A stretch of DNA of 64,000 nt from Inquilinus limosus_F (GCF_051487185.1 NZ_JAHVDK010000008.1:170099-234098), one strand, 5' to 3'. Positions 1-10,765 are shown, counted from the first letter of the stretch. Translations and numbers: made by a program. The notes: generated by a model not told the origin, from the sequence alone.

Positions 1-1
1 G

Positions 2-1162
2 CCGCTCGACGGCGTGCCGATCGCCTGGAAGGATCTGGTCGACTTGGAAGGCACCGTCACCACCGCCGGGGCCGAGGTGCGGCGCCACGCCCCGCTGGCC
101 GCAGCGGATGCGCCGATCGCGCGCCACCTGGCCGCCGCCGGCATGGTCAGCCTGGGCAAGGTCAATCTCAGCGAATTCGCCTATTCCGGGCTGGGGCTGA
201 ACCCGCATTACGGCACACCGCTGAACCCCTTCGACGCGGAGACGCCGCGGGCGCCGGGCGGATCCTCCTCCGGCTCCGCCGTCGCCGTCGCGCGCGGCCT
301 GGCCCCCTGCGCCATCGGCACCGACACCGGCGGGTCGGTGCGCATCCCGGCCGCCTTCAACGGGCTGGTCGGGCTCAAGACCTCCGAGGGCCGGATCGAC
401 AAGAGCGGCGTGTTCCCGCTGTCGCAGACCCTCGACACGATCGGCCCGCTGGCCCGGACGGTGGAGGACTGTCTTTTCCTGGACGCCGCGCTGCGTGGCG
501 CCGTCGCCACCGATATCCGCCGCGCCGATCTGTCCGGTCTGCGCCTGGTGGTGCCGGAGAACATCGTCTTCGACCAGGCCGAGAACGGCGTCGTCGCCAA
601 TTTCGAGCGGGCGCTGTCCATCCTCTCGGCCGGCGGCGCGCGGGTCGAACGGCGGCGGATCGCCATCCTGGACGAGATGGCCGCGACCGGCGCGGCCCAT
701 GGCTCGCTGACGGCGGCCGAGGCCTATCTGTTCCACCGCGAGCTGATGGAAGGGCCGGATGCCGGCCGGGTCGACCCCCGCATCACCTCCCGCATCATCA
801 ACGGCAAGAAGATGTCGGCGGTCGATCTGCTGGCAATCCAGGCGATGCGCGCCCGGCTGACGCCGGCGCTGGCGGCGGAGCTGGACGGCGCGCTGCTGGC
901 CTTCCCCACCGTGCCGCATGCGGCACCGGAGATCGCGCCCTTGGAGGCCGATGTCGACCTCTACCACCAGATCAACCTGCGCACCCTGCGCAACACCATG
1001 ATCGGCAACATCCTGACCACCTGCGGCCTGGCGCTGCCGACCGGGCTGGACCGGCGCGGCCTGCCGACCAGCCTGCTGCTCTCCGCCCGTGCCGGCGACG
1101 AGGCCCGGCTGCTTGGCTTCGGCCTGGCCGCCGAGGCCGCCGGCATCGACCAGCGCAGCTGA
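2..1162 (+). CDS. Amidase (amidase-signature family), 5' end cut by the window
   Basis: Hydrolyses a C-N amide bond; the substrate cannot be told from the sequence. The reading frame is open from base 2, and the visible N-terminus (PLDGVPIAWKDL) is internal to the family, carrying the catalytic lysine of the Ser-cisSer-Lys triad. The glycine/serine signature GGSSSGSAVAVARG follows about 75 residues later, then GTDTGGSVRIPAAFNGLVGLK-type residues, so both serines are present. Family members are about 450-480 residues; roughly 390 are visible, so about 60-80 N-terminal residues lie outside. It resembles allophanate hydrolase or GatA-like amidases of small-molecule catabolism rather than a tRNA amidotransferase subunit, but this is inference. 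Confidence 0.85.
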   Translation, partial: PLDGVPIAWKDLVDLEGTVTTAGAEVRRHAPLAAADAPIARHLAAAGMVSLGKVNLSEFAYSGLGLNPHYGTPLNPFDAETPRAPGGSSSGSAVAVARGLAPCAIGTDTGGSVRIPAAFNGLVGLKTSEGRIDKSGVFPLSQTLDTIGPLARTVEDCLFLDAALRGAVATDIRRADLSGLRLVVPENIVFDQAENGVVANFERALSILSAGGARVERRRIAILDEMAATGAAHGSLTAAEAYLFHRELMEGPDAGRVDPRITSRIINGKKMSAVDLLAIQAMRARLTPALAAELDGALLAFPTVPHAAPEIAPLEADVDLYHQINLRTLRNTMIGNILTTCGLALPTGLDRRGLPTSLLLSARAGDEARLLGFGLAAEAAGIDQRS

Positions 1163-1201
1163 CGGAAGGTCCGACCGGGCGCTCTCCCCTGCTCCACCGC
1201 G

Positions 1202-1227
1202 GGAACGGCCGGCGCAATGCCGGCATT
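1202..1227 (+). promoter_or_regulatory. Candidate EcfG (general stress) promoter
   Basis: GGAAC at 1202-1206, a 17-base spacer, then CATT at 1224-1227. The alphaproteobacterial EcfG consensus is GGAAC, 16-17 bases, CGTT, so the -10 matches at three of four bases. It ends 31 bases before the ATG at 1259. Two other genes in this window have the same -35 box and spacer length (15328-15353 and 16101-16126). Confidence 0.4.
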
Positions 1228-1229
1228 GC
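1214..1229. promoter_or_regulatory. Perfect 16-bp palindrome GCAATGCCGGCATTGC
   Basis: A perfectly self-complementary 16-mer overlapping the spacer and -10 of the candidate stress promoter, 30 bases before the small charged gene. It could be a dimeric regulator site; no binding protein can be named. Confidence 0.3.
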
Positions 1230-1258
1230 CCCTGTGACAGCGGACAATGGAGAGTGCG

Positions 1259-1441
1259 ATGACCAACCGGAAACCGGGTCCGGAGGCGGATCGAGGTGGC
1301 CCCCGCCAATACGCCATGCGGCAGGAGGATCAGGACTCCGAGGAGCAGCGGCGCAGCGAGATCGAGGCCGAACGGAATGACCGGAAGGCACAGGACAGCA
1401 AGATCCGCACGGTCGCCCCGACCCGCCGCCCTCACCACTAA
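1259..1441 (+). CDS. Small highly charged protein, 60 residues, unknown
   Basis: Function not recognised. The protein is hydrophilic and rich in Arg, Asp, Glu and Gln (QEDQDSEEQRRSEIEAERND), with no signal peptide, membrane segment or cysteine, and looks largely disordered or helical. I prefer the ATG at 1259 (MTNRKPG) over 1247 because GGAGAG lies 4 bases upstream. The perfect palindrome and candidate EcfG promoter upstream suggest a stress-induced protein. It is flanked by amidase and SDR genes without overlap, so it may be a single transcription unit. Confidence 0.55.
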   Translation: MTNRKPGPEADRGGPRQYAMRQEDQDSEEQRRSEIEAERNDRKAQDSKIRTVAPTRRPHH

Positions 1442-1520
1442 CCGCTTGCGGCCGAGGGGGACGCCGACGACATGATACGGCGTGGGGGCCGCATCGGCGG
1501 CGCCCGGTTCCGAGGACGCC

Positions 1521-2222
1521 ATGAGCCGCGAGATCTACAAGACTGCCCTGATCGTCGGCGCCGGCAGCGGGCTCAGCGCCTCGCTGGCCCGGCTCCTGGC
1601 CCGGCAGGGGCTGCGCGTCGCCCTGGCGGCGCGCGACACCGACAAGCTGAGGCCGCTGGTCGAGGAGACCGGCGCCGCCGCCTTCGCCGCCGACGCCGCG
1701 GACGCTCAGGCGGTGGCCGGGCTGTTCGACGCGGTGCAGCAGCGCTTCGGCGATCCGGACGTGGTGGTCTACAACGCCAGCGGCCGGGTGCGCGGTCCCC
1801 TGGTCGACCTGAAGCCGGCCGAGGTCCAGCGGGGGCTGGCCGTGACGGCCTATGGCGGCTTCCTGGTCGGGCAGCAGGCGGCGCGGCGGATGCTGCCGAA
1901 GGGCCGCGGCGCGATCCTGTTCACCGGCGCCTCGGCCAGCGTCAAAGGCTATGCCCGCTCCGCCCCCTTCGCCATGGGCAAGTTCGCGCTGCGCGGCCTG
2001 GCCCAGAGCATGGCGCGCGAGCTGGCGCCGCAGGGCATCCATGTCGCCCATGTCGTGATCGACGGCCAGATCCGCGAGGCCGGGCGCGAGGACCCGCCCG
2101 GCCGGCCGGACAGCACGCTCGACCCCGACGCGATCGCCCAGAGCTATCTCGACCTGCTGCGCCAGCCGCGCAGCGCCTGGACCTGGGAGATCGAGCTGCG
2201 GCCCTGGGTAGAGAACTTCTGA
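1521..2222 (+). CDS. SDR-fold oxidoreductase-like protein lacking the catalytic tyrosine
   Basis: A 233-residue short-chain dehydrogenase/reductase fold. The N-terminal nucleotide motif is IVGAGSGLSASLARLL, a variant of TGxxxGxG, followed by a DAAD adenine-binding segment and YNASG in place of NNAG. The active-site stretch reads FTGASASVKGYARSAPFAMG then K, so the serine is present but the YxxxK tyrosine is Phe (F-A-M-G-K). This matches my recollection of the atypical classical-SDR subgroup SDR_c10, which keeps Lys but has Phe. Start ATG 1521 has GAGG upstream; an earlier in-frame ATG (1482) would add 13 residues not typical of the fold. Substrate and activity unknown. Confidence 0.75.
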   Translation: MSREIYKTALIVGAGSGLSASLARLLARQGLRVALAARDTDKLRPLVEETGAAAFAADAADAQAVAGLFDAVQQRFGDPDVVVYNASGRVRGPLVDLKPAEVQRGLAVTAYGGFLVGQQAARRMLPKGRGAILFTGASASVKGYARSAPFAMGKFALRGLAQSMARELAPQGIHVAHVVIDGQIREAGREDPPGRPDSTLDPDAIAQSYLDLLRQPRSAWTWEIELRPWVENF

Positions 2223-2276
2223 CCGGCGGGCAACGGCCGGCCCGCCCGCCGGCATGGACAAGCACGCCGTCGGTCT

Positions 2277-2297
2277 ACTATCGATAGCCTCGATAGT
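2277..2297. promoter_or_regulatory. Inverted repeat upstream of 6-phosphogluconate dehydrogenase
   Basis: ACTATCGA, five bases (TAGCC), TCGATAGT: perfect 8-bp arms, 44-64 bases before the gnd ATG. This is the size of a dimeric operator. No regulator gene is adjacent, so its identity is open. Confidence 0.35.
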
Positions 2298-2340
2298 CGG
2301 TCGGCCGCCTGGCCGTCAGCGGACAGACGAGAGGCATCAG

Positions 2341-3768
2341 ATGAGCGACGCGGATATCGCAGTCGTCGGCTTGGCCGTCATGGGCCGGAACCTCGCCTTC
2401 AACATGGCGGAGAAGGGGTTCAAGGTCGCGCTCTACAACCGCAGCGCCGAGCGGACCGACGAGGCGATGGCGCTGGCCGGGCCGCTGGCCGACCGGCTCG
2501 TGCCCTGCCGCACGCCGGAGGAGCTGGTGGCGGCGGTGCACAAGCCGCGGGCCATCCTGCTGATGGTGCAGGCCGGCCCCGCCGTCGACGAGACGATCGC
2601 CCGGCTGCAGCCGCTGTTGGACAAGGGCGACACGCTGATCGACGCCGGCAACGCCAATTTCCACGACACGGTGCGGCGCGAGGGCGCGCTGGACGGCGCC
2701 GGCCTGGCCTATCTCGGCGTCGGCGTCTCGGGCGGCGAGGAGGGGGCCCGCCACGGCCCGTCGATCATGGTCGGCGGCAAGCCCGAGGTCTATGGCCGCG
2801 TCCAGCCGATCTTCGAGGCGATCGCCGCCAAGTTCCAGGGCGAGCCGTGCTGCGCCTTCCTCGGCACCGATGGCGCCGGGCATTTCGTCAAGACCATCCA
2901 CAACGGCATCGAATATGCCGACATGCAGATGATCGCCGAGGTCTACGGCCTGCTGCGCCGCGGCCTGGGGCTGGAGCCGGCGGCGATCGGCGACGTATTC
3001 GAGCGCTGGTCCAAGGGGCCGCTGTCCTCCTACCTCGTCGACATCACCGCCACCGTGCTGCGGACGGCCGACCCGAAGACCGGCAAGCCGCTGGTCGACG
3101 TCATCGTCGACAGCGCCGGGCAGAAGGGCACCGGCCGCTGGTCGGCGGTCGAGGCGCTGACGCTGGGCGCCCCCGCCTCCTCGATCACCGCGGCGGTGGA
3201 GGCGCGCAGCGTCTCGGCCGAGCGCGCGCTGCGCCAGACGCTGTCGCAGCGCTTCCCGGGCGCGGCGCAGCCGCTGCAGCTGGGCGGCAGCCGCGAGGCC
3301 GCGATCGACCTGCTGGAGAAGGCCCTGCTGGCCGGCAAGATCCTGGCCTACACCGAGGGCTTCGCCATCATGGCCGCGGCCTCGCGCGAGCACAGCTGGA
3401 ACCTGCCGCTGGCCGAGGTGGCCCGGATCTGGCGCGCCGGCTGCATCATCCGCTCGACCCTCTTGGACCGCATCGCCTCGGCCTATGACCAGACGCCGGA
3501 CATCGAGACGCTGGTGCTGGCCCCGGGCCTGACGCCGCTGTTCGAGGGCGCCGCCGGGGCGCTGCCGGAGGTGGTGGCCGAGGCCATCGGCCACGGCCAC
3601 GCGGTGCCGGCCCTGTCGGCCGCGACCTCGCGCTGGCTGGCGCTGCGCCAGCCGCGCTCGACCGCCGACCTGATCCAGGGCCAGCGCGACTTCTTCGGCG
3701 CCCATGGCTTCGGCCGCATCGACGCCGAGGGCCAGCACCACGGCCCGTGGAGCCAGAGCGGGGGCTGA
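2341..3768 (+). CDS. gnd: 6-phosphogluconate dehydrogenase, decarboxylating
   Basis: Oxidises 6-phosphogluconate to ribulose 5-phosphate and CO2, producing NADPH in the cytoplasmic pentose phosphate pathway. The protein of 475 residues is full length. Visible motifs are the N-terminal cofactor loop VVGLAVMGRNLA, the substrate segment GVGVSGGEEGARHGPSIM, the catalytic KTIHNGIEYADMQ (Lys and HNG), and the family signature around DSAGQKGTGRWS. I chose ATG 2341, preceded by AGAGG; a frame open from 2254 would add 29 residues absent from the family. The methyltransferase gene follows after 9 bases and may be co-transcribed. Confidence 0.95.
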   Translation: MSDADIAVVGLAVMGRNLAFNMAEKGFKVALYNRSAERTDEAMALAGPLADRLVPCRTPEELVAAVHKPRAILLMVQAGPAVDETIARLQPLLDKGDTLIDAGNANFHDTVRREGALDGAGLAYLGVGVSGGEEGARHGPSIMVGGKPEVYGRVQPIFEAIAAKFQGEPCCAFLGTDGAGHFVKTIHNGIEYADMQMIAEVYGLLRRGLGLEPAAIGDVFERWSKGPLSSYLVDITATVLRTADPKTGKPLVDVIVDSAGQKGTGRWSAVEALTLGAPASSITAAVEARSVSAERALRQTLSQRFPGAAQPLQLGGSREAAIDLLEKALLAGKILAYTEGFAIMAAASREHSWNLPLAEVARIWRAGCIIRSTLLDRIASAYDQTPDIETLVLAPGLTPLFEGAAGALPEVVAEAIGHGHAVPALSAATSRWLALRQPRSTADLIQGQRDFFGAHGFGRIDAEGQHHGPWSQSGG

Positions 3769-3777
3769 CGCCGCACA

Positions 3778-4569
3778 TTGGGATCCTTCTCAACCGCCTG
3801 GCTCGACCTGCGGGAACCCGCGGACCACGCGGCGCGGGATTCCGCGCTGCGAGACGCCGCCGCGTCTCTGGTCGAGGCCGGGGGGCTGATCGTGGACCTC
3901 GCCTGCGGCACCGGGTCGACCGCCCGGGCGCTGCAGCCCCGCTTGGCCCCCGCCATCCGGTGGCGGCTGGTCGACCAGGATGCGGCGCTGCTGCGCGAGG
4001 CCGGGCGGAGAACCGGCGCTGCCGCCGAGACGGTCCTCTGCGACCTGGCCCGCGAGGATCCCCCGATCGAGGGCGCTTCGCTGGTCACGGCGTCGGCCCT
4101 GCTGGACCTGGTGTCGGCGGCCTGGATCGAGGGCTTCGCCGATGCCCTGAAGGCCCGCCGATGCCCGCTCTATGCCGGGCTCTCCTATGACGGGCGCGTG
4201 TCGTTCGATCCGGCGCATCCAGGCGACCGAGTGGTGACCGCCGCCTTCAACGCGCATCAGCGGACCGACAAGGGGTTCGGCCCGGCGCTCGGGCCGGAGG
4301 GAGCGAAGGCTCTGGCCGCCGCCTTGCCGTCCCGGGGGTTCACGGTCCGCGTAGCGCCGAGCCCATGGCGCCTCGGCCCGGGCGACGCGCAGCTCGTCGG
4401 CCCCCTGCTCTCCGGCATCGCCCAGGCGGCGGCCGAGACGGGCGGCATCGCGGCGGCCGAGATCGAGGACTGGCTGGCGTTCCGGCAGGCCCGGGCGGCG
4501 GATGGGCGATGCCTCGTCGGGCATGTGGATCTGCTGGCAATCCCGGGCCGGTTCCGTCACCCCGCCTGA
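3778..4569 (+). CDS. Class I SAM-dependent methyltransferase, unknown substrate
   Basis: About 263 residues with a Rossmann methyltransferase motif I (IVDLACGTGSTARAL, near residue 40) and an acidic post-I residue (RLVDQD). A domain with SFDPAHPGDRVVTAAFNAHQ follows; acceptor unknown. No ATG is available: the frame is closed by a TGA at 3766, and the first plausible start is the TTG at 3778, nine bases after the gnd stop, which suggests translational coupling to gnd. The 3' end overlaps the convergent cytochrome b561 gene by 13 bases. Confidence 0.7.
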   Translation: MGSFSTAWLDLREPADHAARDSALRDAAASLVEAGGLIVDLACGTGSTARALQPRLAPAIRWRLVDQDAALLREAGRRTGAAAETVLCDLAREDPPIEGASLVTASALLDLVSAAWIEGFADALKARRCPLYAGLSYDGRVSFDPAHPGDRVVTAAFNAHQRTDKGFGPALGPEGAKALAAALPSRGFTVRVAPSPWRLGPGDAQLVGPLLSGIAQAAAETGGIAAAEIEDWLAFRQARAADGRCLVGHVDLLAIPGRFRHPA

Positions 4570-5135
4570 CGCCCGGCATCGGGCAGGCGTGCCTTCGACG
4601 ACAGCATGCGCCGCAGTATGCCGTCGCGGCGCACTAGGTGATGCTGCAACGCGCCCGCGACATGCAGCACGACGACCGCGAGCAGGACCCATTTGAGGGT
4701 CAGGTGCACGGACTTGAAGACCTCGGCGACCGGCTTGTTCTCCGGCACGAAGTCCGCGAGGTCGACCAGATAGAACAGCGGCACCGGGAAGCCGCCCATG
4801 GCCGTATAGAGGAAGCCGCTGATCGGCATGGCGAAGATCAGCAGGTAAAGAAGCGCGTGCGTCGTGCGCGCCGTGACCGCCTGCCAGCGCGGCAGGTCCG
4901 CCGGCAGCTCGGGCACCGGATTGGCCTGGCGCCAGGCCAGCCGGATGACTGCCAGCGCGAACACCGTCAGCCCGGTCATCTTGTGCACATCGTAAAAGAA
5001 GTTCTGCACCGGGCCCGGCTCGACCCGGGTCATCGTCAGGCCGGCCGGGATCTGGACCAGGAGGATCAGGACCGCGATTGTCCAGTGTAGGGCAATGCTG
5101 ATCCGCCCCCAGCGCTCCGCCGTGTTGCGGTTCAT
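4557..5135 (-). CDS. Cytochrome b561 family membrane protein
   Basis: A 192-residue integral membrane di-heme b cytochrome of the bacterial CybB type, which passes electrons from the quinol pool. Four hydrophobic helices are evident, with histidines placed as in the family: ALHW in helix 1, DVHKMTG before helix 2, TTHALLY in helix 3 and SVHLTLKW before helix 4. I chose ATG 5135 (MNRNTAERWG) over the earlier in-frame start at 5201 because the family starts this way and a purine-rich AAGGGG lies upstream. A sigma70-like promoter sits just upstream. The gene is probably monocistronic. Confidence 0.88.
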   Translation of the reverse strand: MNRNTAERWGRISIALHWTIAVLILLVQIPAGLTMTRVEPGPVQNFFYDVHKMTGLTVFALAVIRLAWRQANPVPELPADLPRWQAVTARTTHALLYLLIFAMPISGFLYTAMGGFPVPLFYLVDLADFVPENKPVAEVFKSVHLTLKWVLLAVVVLHVAGALQHHLVRRDGILRRMLSSKARLPDAGRQAG

Positions 5136-5166
5136 GGCCCCGCCCCTTCGCCGCCTCGCTTTGGCG

Positions 5167-5194
5167 AATCTAGTACGGCACGGGCCGCGTTCAA
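5167..5194 (-). promoter_or_regulatory. Sigma70-like promoter of the cytochrome b561 gene
   Basis: On the minus strand, TTGAAC (5189-5194), a 16-base spacer and TAGATT (5167-5172), about 30 bases before the ATG at 5135. Spacing and both boxes fit a housekeeping promoter. Confidence 0.5.
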
Positions 5195-5216
5195 TCGGCA
5201 CGGCCGGGGAGGGTCC

Positions 5217-7260
<2,044 letters not shown>

Positions 7261-7261
<1 letters not shown>

Positions 7262-8037
7262 CAGGCGCGCGCGGCGCGGATGGTGGCCCGCACCCGCTCC
7301 GGATCGGTCACGGTGTTGGTGTATTCGCGCTCCAGCTCCGTTCCGCCCATGCCGATATCGGGGTTGCGGAAGGCCATGCCACTCGGCTCCTGCCGCAGCG
7401 CCGCGAAATGCAGCTCCTTCAGCCCGGCGGCGCGCCGGACCTCGGCGATATTGGCCTCGTCCAGGTCGCCGCAGCCCATGATCACGATGCGGTTGCCGGC
7501 CTGCTCCACCGCCCGCTTCAGGATTGCGAGGCCCGCTATCGCGTTCGGCCGCTGGCCCGAGGTCAGCACCCGGTCGACGCCGCAGCGAATCAGCGCCTCC
7601 AGCGCCTCCTCCGGGTCGCGGGTCATGTCGAAGGCGCGGTGGAAGGTGACGGACATCGGCCGGGCCTCGCGCACCAGCTGCGCCGTGCGGTCCTCGTCGA
7701 TCCGGCCGTCCGGGGTCAGGCAGCCAATGACGATGCCGGGCACGCCGAGCTCCCGCAACGCCTTCACATCGGCCAGCATGCTGGCGAATTCGGTGCCGCT
7801 GTACAGGAAGTCGCCGCCGCGCGGCCGGATGATGACATGGAAGGGGATGCGGGCGCGGGCCTTCACCTCGAGGATGGTGCCGATGCTGGGGGTCAGCCCG
7901 CCCTCGATCAGGCTGGCGCAGAGCTCAACCCGGTCGGCCCCGCCTTCTTGGGCCGCCAGGAACCCGTCCAGGCCTTCGACGCAGATCTCGATCACGGGGA
8001 TGGTCATAGACAGGTCTTTCGCAACAGGAAGGATCAT
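7261..8037 (-). CDS. cutC: CutC family protein
   Basis: A TIM-barrel protein of the CutC family, historically linked to copper homeostasis; the biochemical role is unsettled. It aligns throughout with E. coli CutC: ADRVELCASLIEGGLTPSIG, IIRPRGGDFLYS, VTFHRAFDMTRDP and RVLTSGQ are all present. The ATG at 8037 overlaps the upstream stop as ATGA, supporting coupling. An internal ATG at 8007 (MTIPVIEICVEG) matches the family N-terminus better and may be the true start, giving 248 residues. Its place between a peptidase and peptide-transport ATPases suggests catabolism rather than copper handling. Confidence 0.88.
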
Positions 8038-9512
8038 CGGCAGAGGGCCTTCAGCGACCGGGCGGACCAGATGGGCTGCGGCCGCCAGTCGAAGTCGCGG
8101 TCGAAGGGGAAGGTCGGGCGGCGGGTGCGGTGGCGCGGCAGGTGCTCGACATCCTGGTCGACCACGCCGGGCGACAGCGCCATCAGGTTCGGGTTGGCGA
8201 TCGGCGCCAGCTCCGGCGACAGATAGCCGGACTTGACCACCAGGATCGCCACTTCGGCCGGGTGCACGCCCAGCCGGGTGAAATCCGCAACGTTGTGGAA
8301 CGGCCGGCGCCGCGCCGTCAGCACCACGCGGATGCCGCCGATCCGGACCAGGGCCTGGCGGGCGGCGGGATTATCACCGGCATCGAGGAACAGCACCTCG
8401 GCCTCCGCCTCGACCGGCACGCTGCCCTTGGCGTCGAGCGTCGCGCCGATGTTGAGGCGCAGCCGGGCGCCGGTGCCGGCGGCGAAGCAGGAATCGGTGG
8501 CCGGGCGGTCGGCGATGCCGGCGATCAGCACGTCCTGCGCGTCGCGCGCCAGCAGCGCCCGCAGCAGGTCGGCGCGGTCGCCGACGCCGCCGCCGGTCGG
8601 GTTGTCGCCGGAATCGGCCAGGATCACCGGCCGGGTCTGCGAGGCGACGGCCCAGCCGACGCACTCCTCCACCGTGCCGGTGCGGCTGCCGAAGACGAAA
8701 TCGTCGCGCGCGTCCCAATAGGCCTGGGCCAGGCACGCGCCCTCGCGCTCCATCACCGCCGGGTCGGTGCCGGTGATGATGACCGCGGCGGTCGCCCGCG
8801 GCTCGTCAGCCCAGACATAGCCGACCATCATCGAGGCATCGAGGATGCCGTCGAGCGCGTCCACCGCCGGCAGCTGCGCATAGAGCGACTTCGCCGGCTC
8901 GTCCACCGTGCTGGTGCGCTCGCCCGGCCACAGCACCGGCACCGGGACCCACATCAGCAGCGGCTTCACGCCTTCGGTCAGCCGGCGCATCAGCATGGCG
9001 CAGGCCCGGCGCTTGGTCTCCTCCACATCGATATGCGGCGCGGTGCGGTAGGTCGAGAACATGTCGAGAGCGTCGATGATGCGCTGGCTGACATTGCCGT
9101 GCAGGTCGTAGCTGGCGGCGATCGGGCAGTCCGGCCCCACCACCGCGCGGGCGGCGGTGATCCAGTCGCCCTCGGCGTCCTCCATGCCCTCGACGAACAT
9201 GGCGCCGTGCATGGCGAGGTAAAGGCCGTCGATCGGCCCGAGCGCCTTGAGCCGGTCCAGGAACTCGGCCTTGAACGCCTCGTAGGTGGCACGGGCGACC
9301 GGGCCGCCGGGGATGGCGCGGGCGTGCAGGGTCGGCAGGAAAGTGGCGTCGTAGTCGCGCAGCAGGGCGAAGGACGGGTCGGCGGTCAGGGCGCCGCCGC
9401 GCAGCACGCGGAAATCCGCCTCGGTCGCCAGGACCGGGCTGTAGGTGCTGCATTCGGTGTGGATGCCGCCCACCGCAATGCGAAGGGGGGCAATGCACGG
9501 GGGAGATGCCAT
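8034..9512 (-). CDS. M81 family (MlrC-like) metallopeptidase
   Basis: A 492-residue relative of MlrC (microcystinase C), the zinc peptidase that degrades linear microcystin products. The N-terminal MlrC domain shows GGIHTECSTYSP, GLYLAMHGAMFVEG and ASYDLHGNVSQR. The C-terminal MlrC domain starts near ILADSGDNPTGGGVGDRADL and runs to the RRPFH and VVKSGY segments. Family members are 490-510 residues, so it is complete. No signal peptide is seen, so it should act in the cytoplasm on an imported peptide. It is first after the regulator, with only 3 bases between the genes, and overlaps CutC by 4. Confidence 0.9.
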   Translation of the reverse strand: MASPPCIAPLRIAVGGIHTECSTYSPVLATEADFRVLRGGALTADPSFALLRDYDATFLPTLHARAIPGGPVARATYEAFKAEFLDRLKALGPIDGLYLAMHGAMFVEGMEDAEGDWITAARAVVGPDCPIAASYDLHGNVSQRIIDALDMFSTYRTAPHIDVEETKRRACAMLMRRLTEGVKPLLMWVPVPVLWPGERTSTVDEPAKSLYAQLPAVDALDGILDASMMVGYVWADEPRATAAVIITGTDPAVMEREGACLAQAYWDARDDFVFGSRTGTVEECVGWAVASQTRPVILADSGDNPTGGGVGDRADLLRALLARDAQDVLIAGIADRPATDSCFAAGTGARLRLNIGATLDAKGSVPVEAEAEVLFLDAGDNPAARQALVRIGGIRVVLTARRRPFHNVADFTRLGVHPAEVAILVVKSGYLSPELAPIANPNLMALSPGVVDQDVEHLPRHRTRRPTFPFDRDFDWRPQPIWSARSLKALCR

Positions 9513-9515
9513 TCG

Positions 9516-10658
9516 TCAACCTTCTTCGGCGCGGGTCAGGAACCGGTGGGCGGCGATGCTGGCGGCGCCACGGGCCCACAGGGCGCGGGTGGCGTGGTGG
9601 AACCGGATGGTGGTGGAGGCGGCGAGGCGCGGCAGCACATTGGCCTCGATCGCCTGGCGGGTGACGGTGCGGAACAGCGGCCCCATCGTGCCTTCGACAT
9701 CGACGATCAGCACGAATTCCGGGTCGTTGACCTGGATCACATGGGCGATGGTGAGGCCCAACGCGCCGCCGGCCCGGTGCAGGATGGCGATCGCCTCGGC
9801 GTTGCCCTGGGCCGCCAGCGCCTCGACCTGTGCCGTGGTCGAGGCCTTGAGGCCGCGCGCCCGCGCCTGGGCCAGGATTGCCTGGCCCGGCGCCACGGTG
9901 TCGAGGCAGCCGCGCTTGCCGCAGCGGCAGGGCAGCCCGCCCGGCTCGATCGTGCAATGCGCGATCTCGCCGGCGCCGCCGCCATGGCCGCGGTAGAGCG
10001 CGCCGTCGACGTAATGGGCGCAGCCGATGCTGTCGCCGAAGGTGACGGTGGTGAAGGTGCGGTAGTCGCGCGCCTGGCCGTACAGCCGCTCGCCGGTGGC
10101 GACGGCGTTGGCGTCATTCTCCAGGAAGGTCGGCACGCCGGTCGCCTGCTGCACCATCGCCGCCACCGACAGGTCGATCCAGCCAAGATTGGCGGAGTGC
10201 AGGCAGCGATCCTGGTCGTTGTTAACTAGGCCGGACAGGGCGACGCCGATGCCGCGCAGCCGGTCGGCCGGAACGCCCGCCTCGCCCAAAAGGCGCGGCA
10301 CGGTATCGCGGATGGTTCCGGCTATGCGCTGCGGGTCGTTCGACCACGTTGCGGTGCGCTGGCCCAGCACCGCCCCCTGCAGGTCGGTCAGCACCATCGT
10401 CACCGGCTCCTCCACGATCGAGGCGCCGATGAAATAGCCATGGTGCGGGTTCAGCCGCAGCAGGATCGACGGCCGGCCCTGGCGCGACGGCGCCGAGGCC
10501 ACCTCGCTCTCCTCCAGCGCGCCGTCCTCGATCAGCTCCCGGCTTAGCCCCGTGATCGCCGCCTTGCTGAGCCCGGTCAGGAGCGCGAGCTCGGACCGGC
10601 TGAGCGGCCCGTGATCGGCGACGGCTTCGAGCAGGGAGCGTTTCGTTGGATTGGCCAT
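9516..10658 (-). CDS. ROK family transcriptional regulator
   Basis: A 380-residue NagC/XylR-type regulator. The N-terminal winged helix (about residues 8-50) includes GPLSRSELALLTGLSKAAIT and RELIEDGALEE. A sugar-kinase-fold ROK domain follows, with a structural zinc motif GGLPCRCGKRGCLD. ROK repressors bind sugars or amino-sugar phosphates, yet this one heads a peptidase/peptide-transport operon, so the ligand may be a glycopeptide or muropeptide-derived sugar; this is inference. It is divergent from the binding-protein gene and very probably controls both directions through the AT-rich gap 10659-10765. Confidence 0.88.
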   Translation of the reverse strand: MANPTKRSLLEAVADHGPLSRSELALLTGLSKAAITGLSRELIEDGALEESEVASAPSRQGRPSILLRLNPHHGYFIGASIVEEPVTMVLTDLQGAVLGQRTATWSNDPQRIAGTIRDTVPRLLGEAGVPADRLRGIGVALSGLVNNDQDRCLHSANLGWIDLSVAAMVQQATGVPTFLENDANAVATGERLYGQARDYRTFTTVTFGDSIGCAHYVDGALYRGHGGGAGEIAHCTIEPGGLPCRCGKRGCLDTVAPGQAILAQARARGLKASTTAQVEALAAQGNAEAIAILHRAGGALGLTIAHVIQVNDPEFVLIVDVEGTMGPLFRTVTRQAIEANVLPRLAASTTIRFHHATRALWARGAASIAAHRFLTRAEEG

Positions 10659-10765
10659 GCGTCTTGACAGTTAGTTTAGGAATTGAATTTAATCAAGCCA
10701 CAGGCTTCATCAATCTAACAAAATCGGCGGATACCCGGACCGATTCCAACCAACGGGAGACGGAC
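10659..10765. promoter_or_regulatory. Divergent control region between ROK gene and peptide-uptake operon
   Basis: An AT-rich gap in GC-rich surroundings. On the plus strand TTGACA (10664-10669), 18 bases, TTTAAT gives a sigma70-like promoter for the binding-protein gene. The spacer and -10 stretch TTAGTTTAGGAATTGAATTT is an imperfect inverted AT-rich repeat of the kind ROK proteins bind. GGGAGA before the ATG at 10766 is the ribosome binding site. Confidence 0.45.

Noticed and set aside
8130..10229. A 699-codon open frame on the plus strand
   Set aside because: Antisense to the M81 peptidase and ROK genes, with low-complexity shadow composition.
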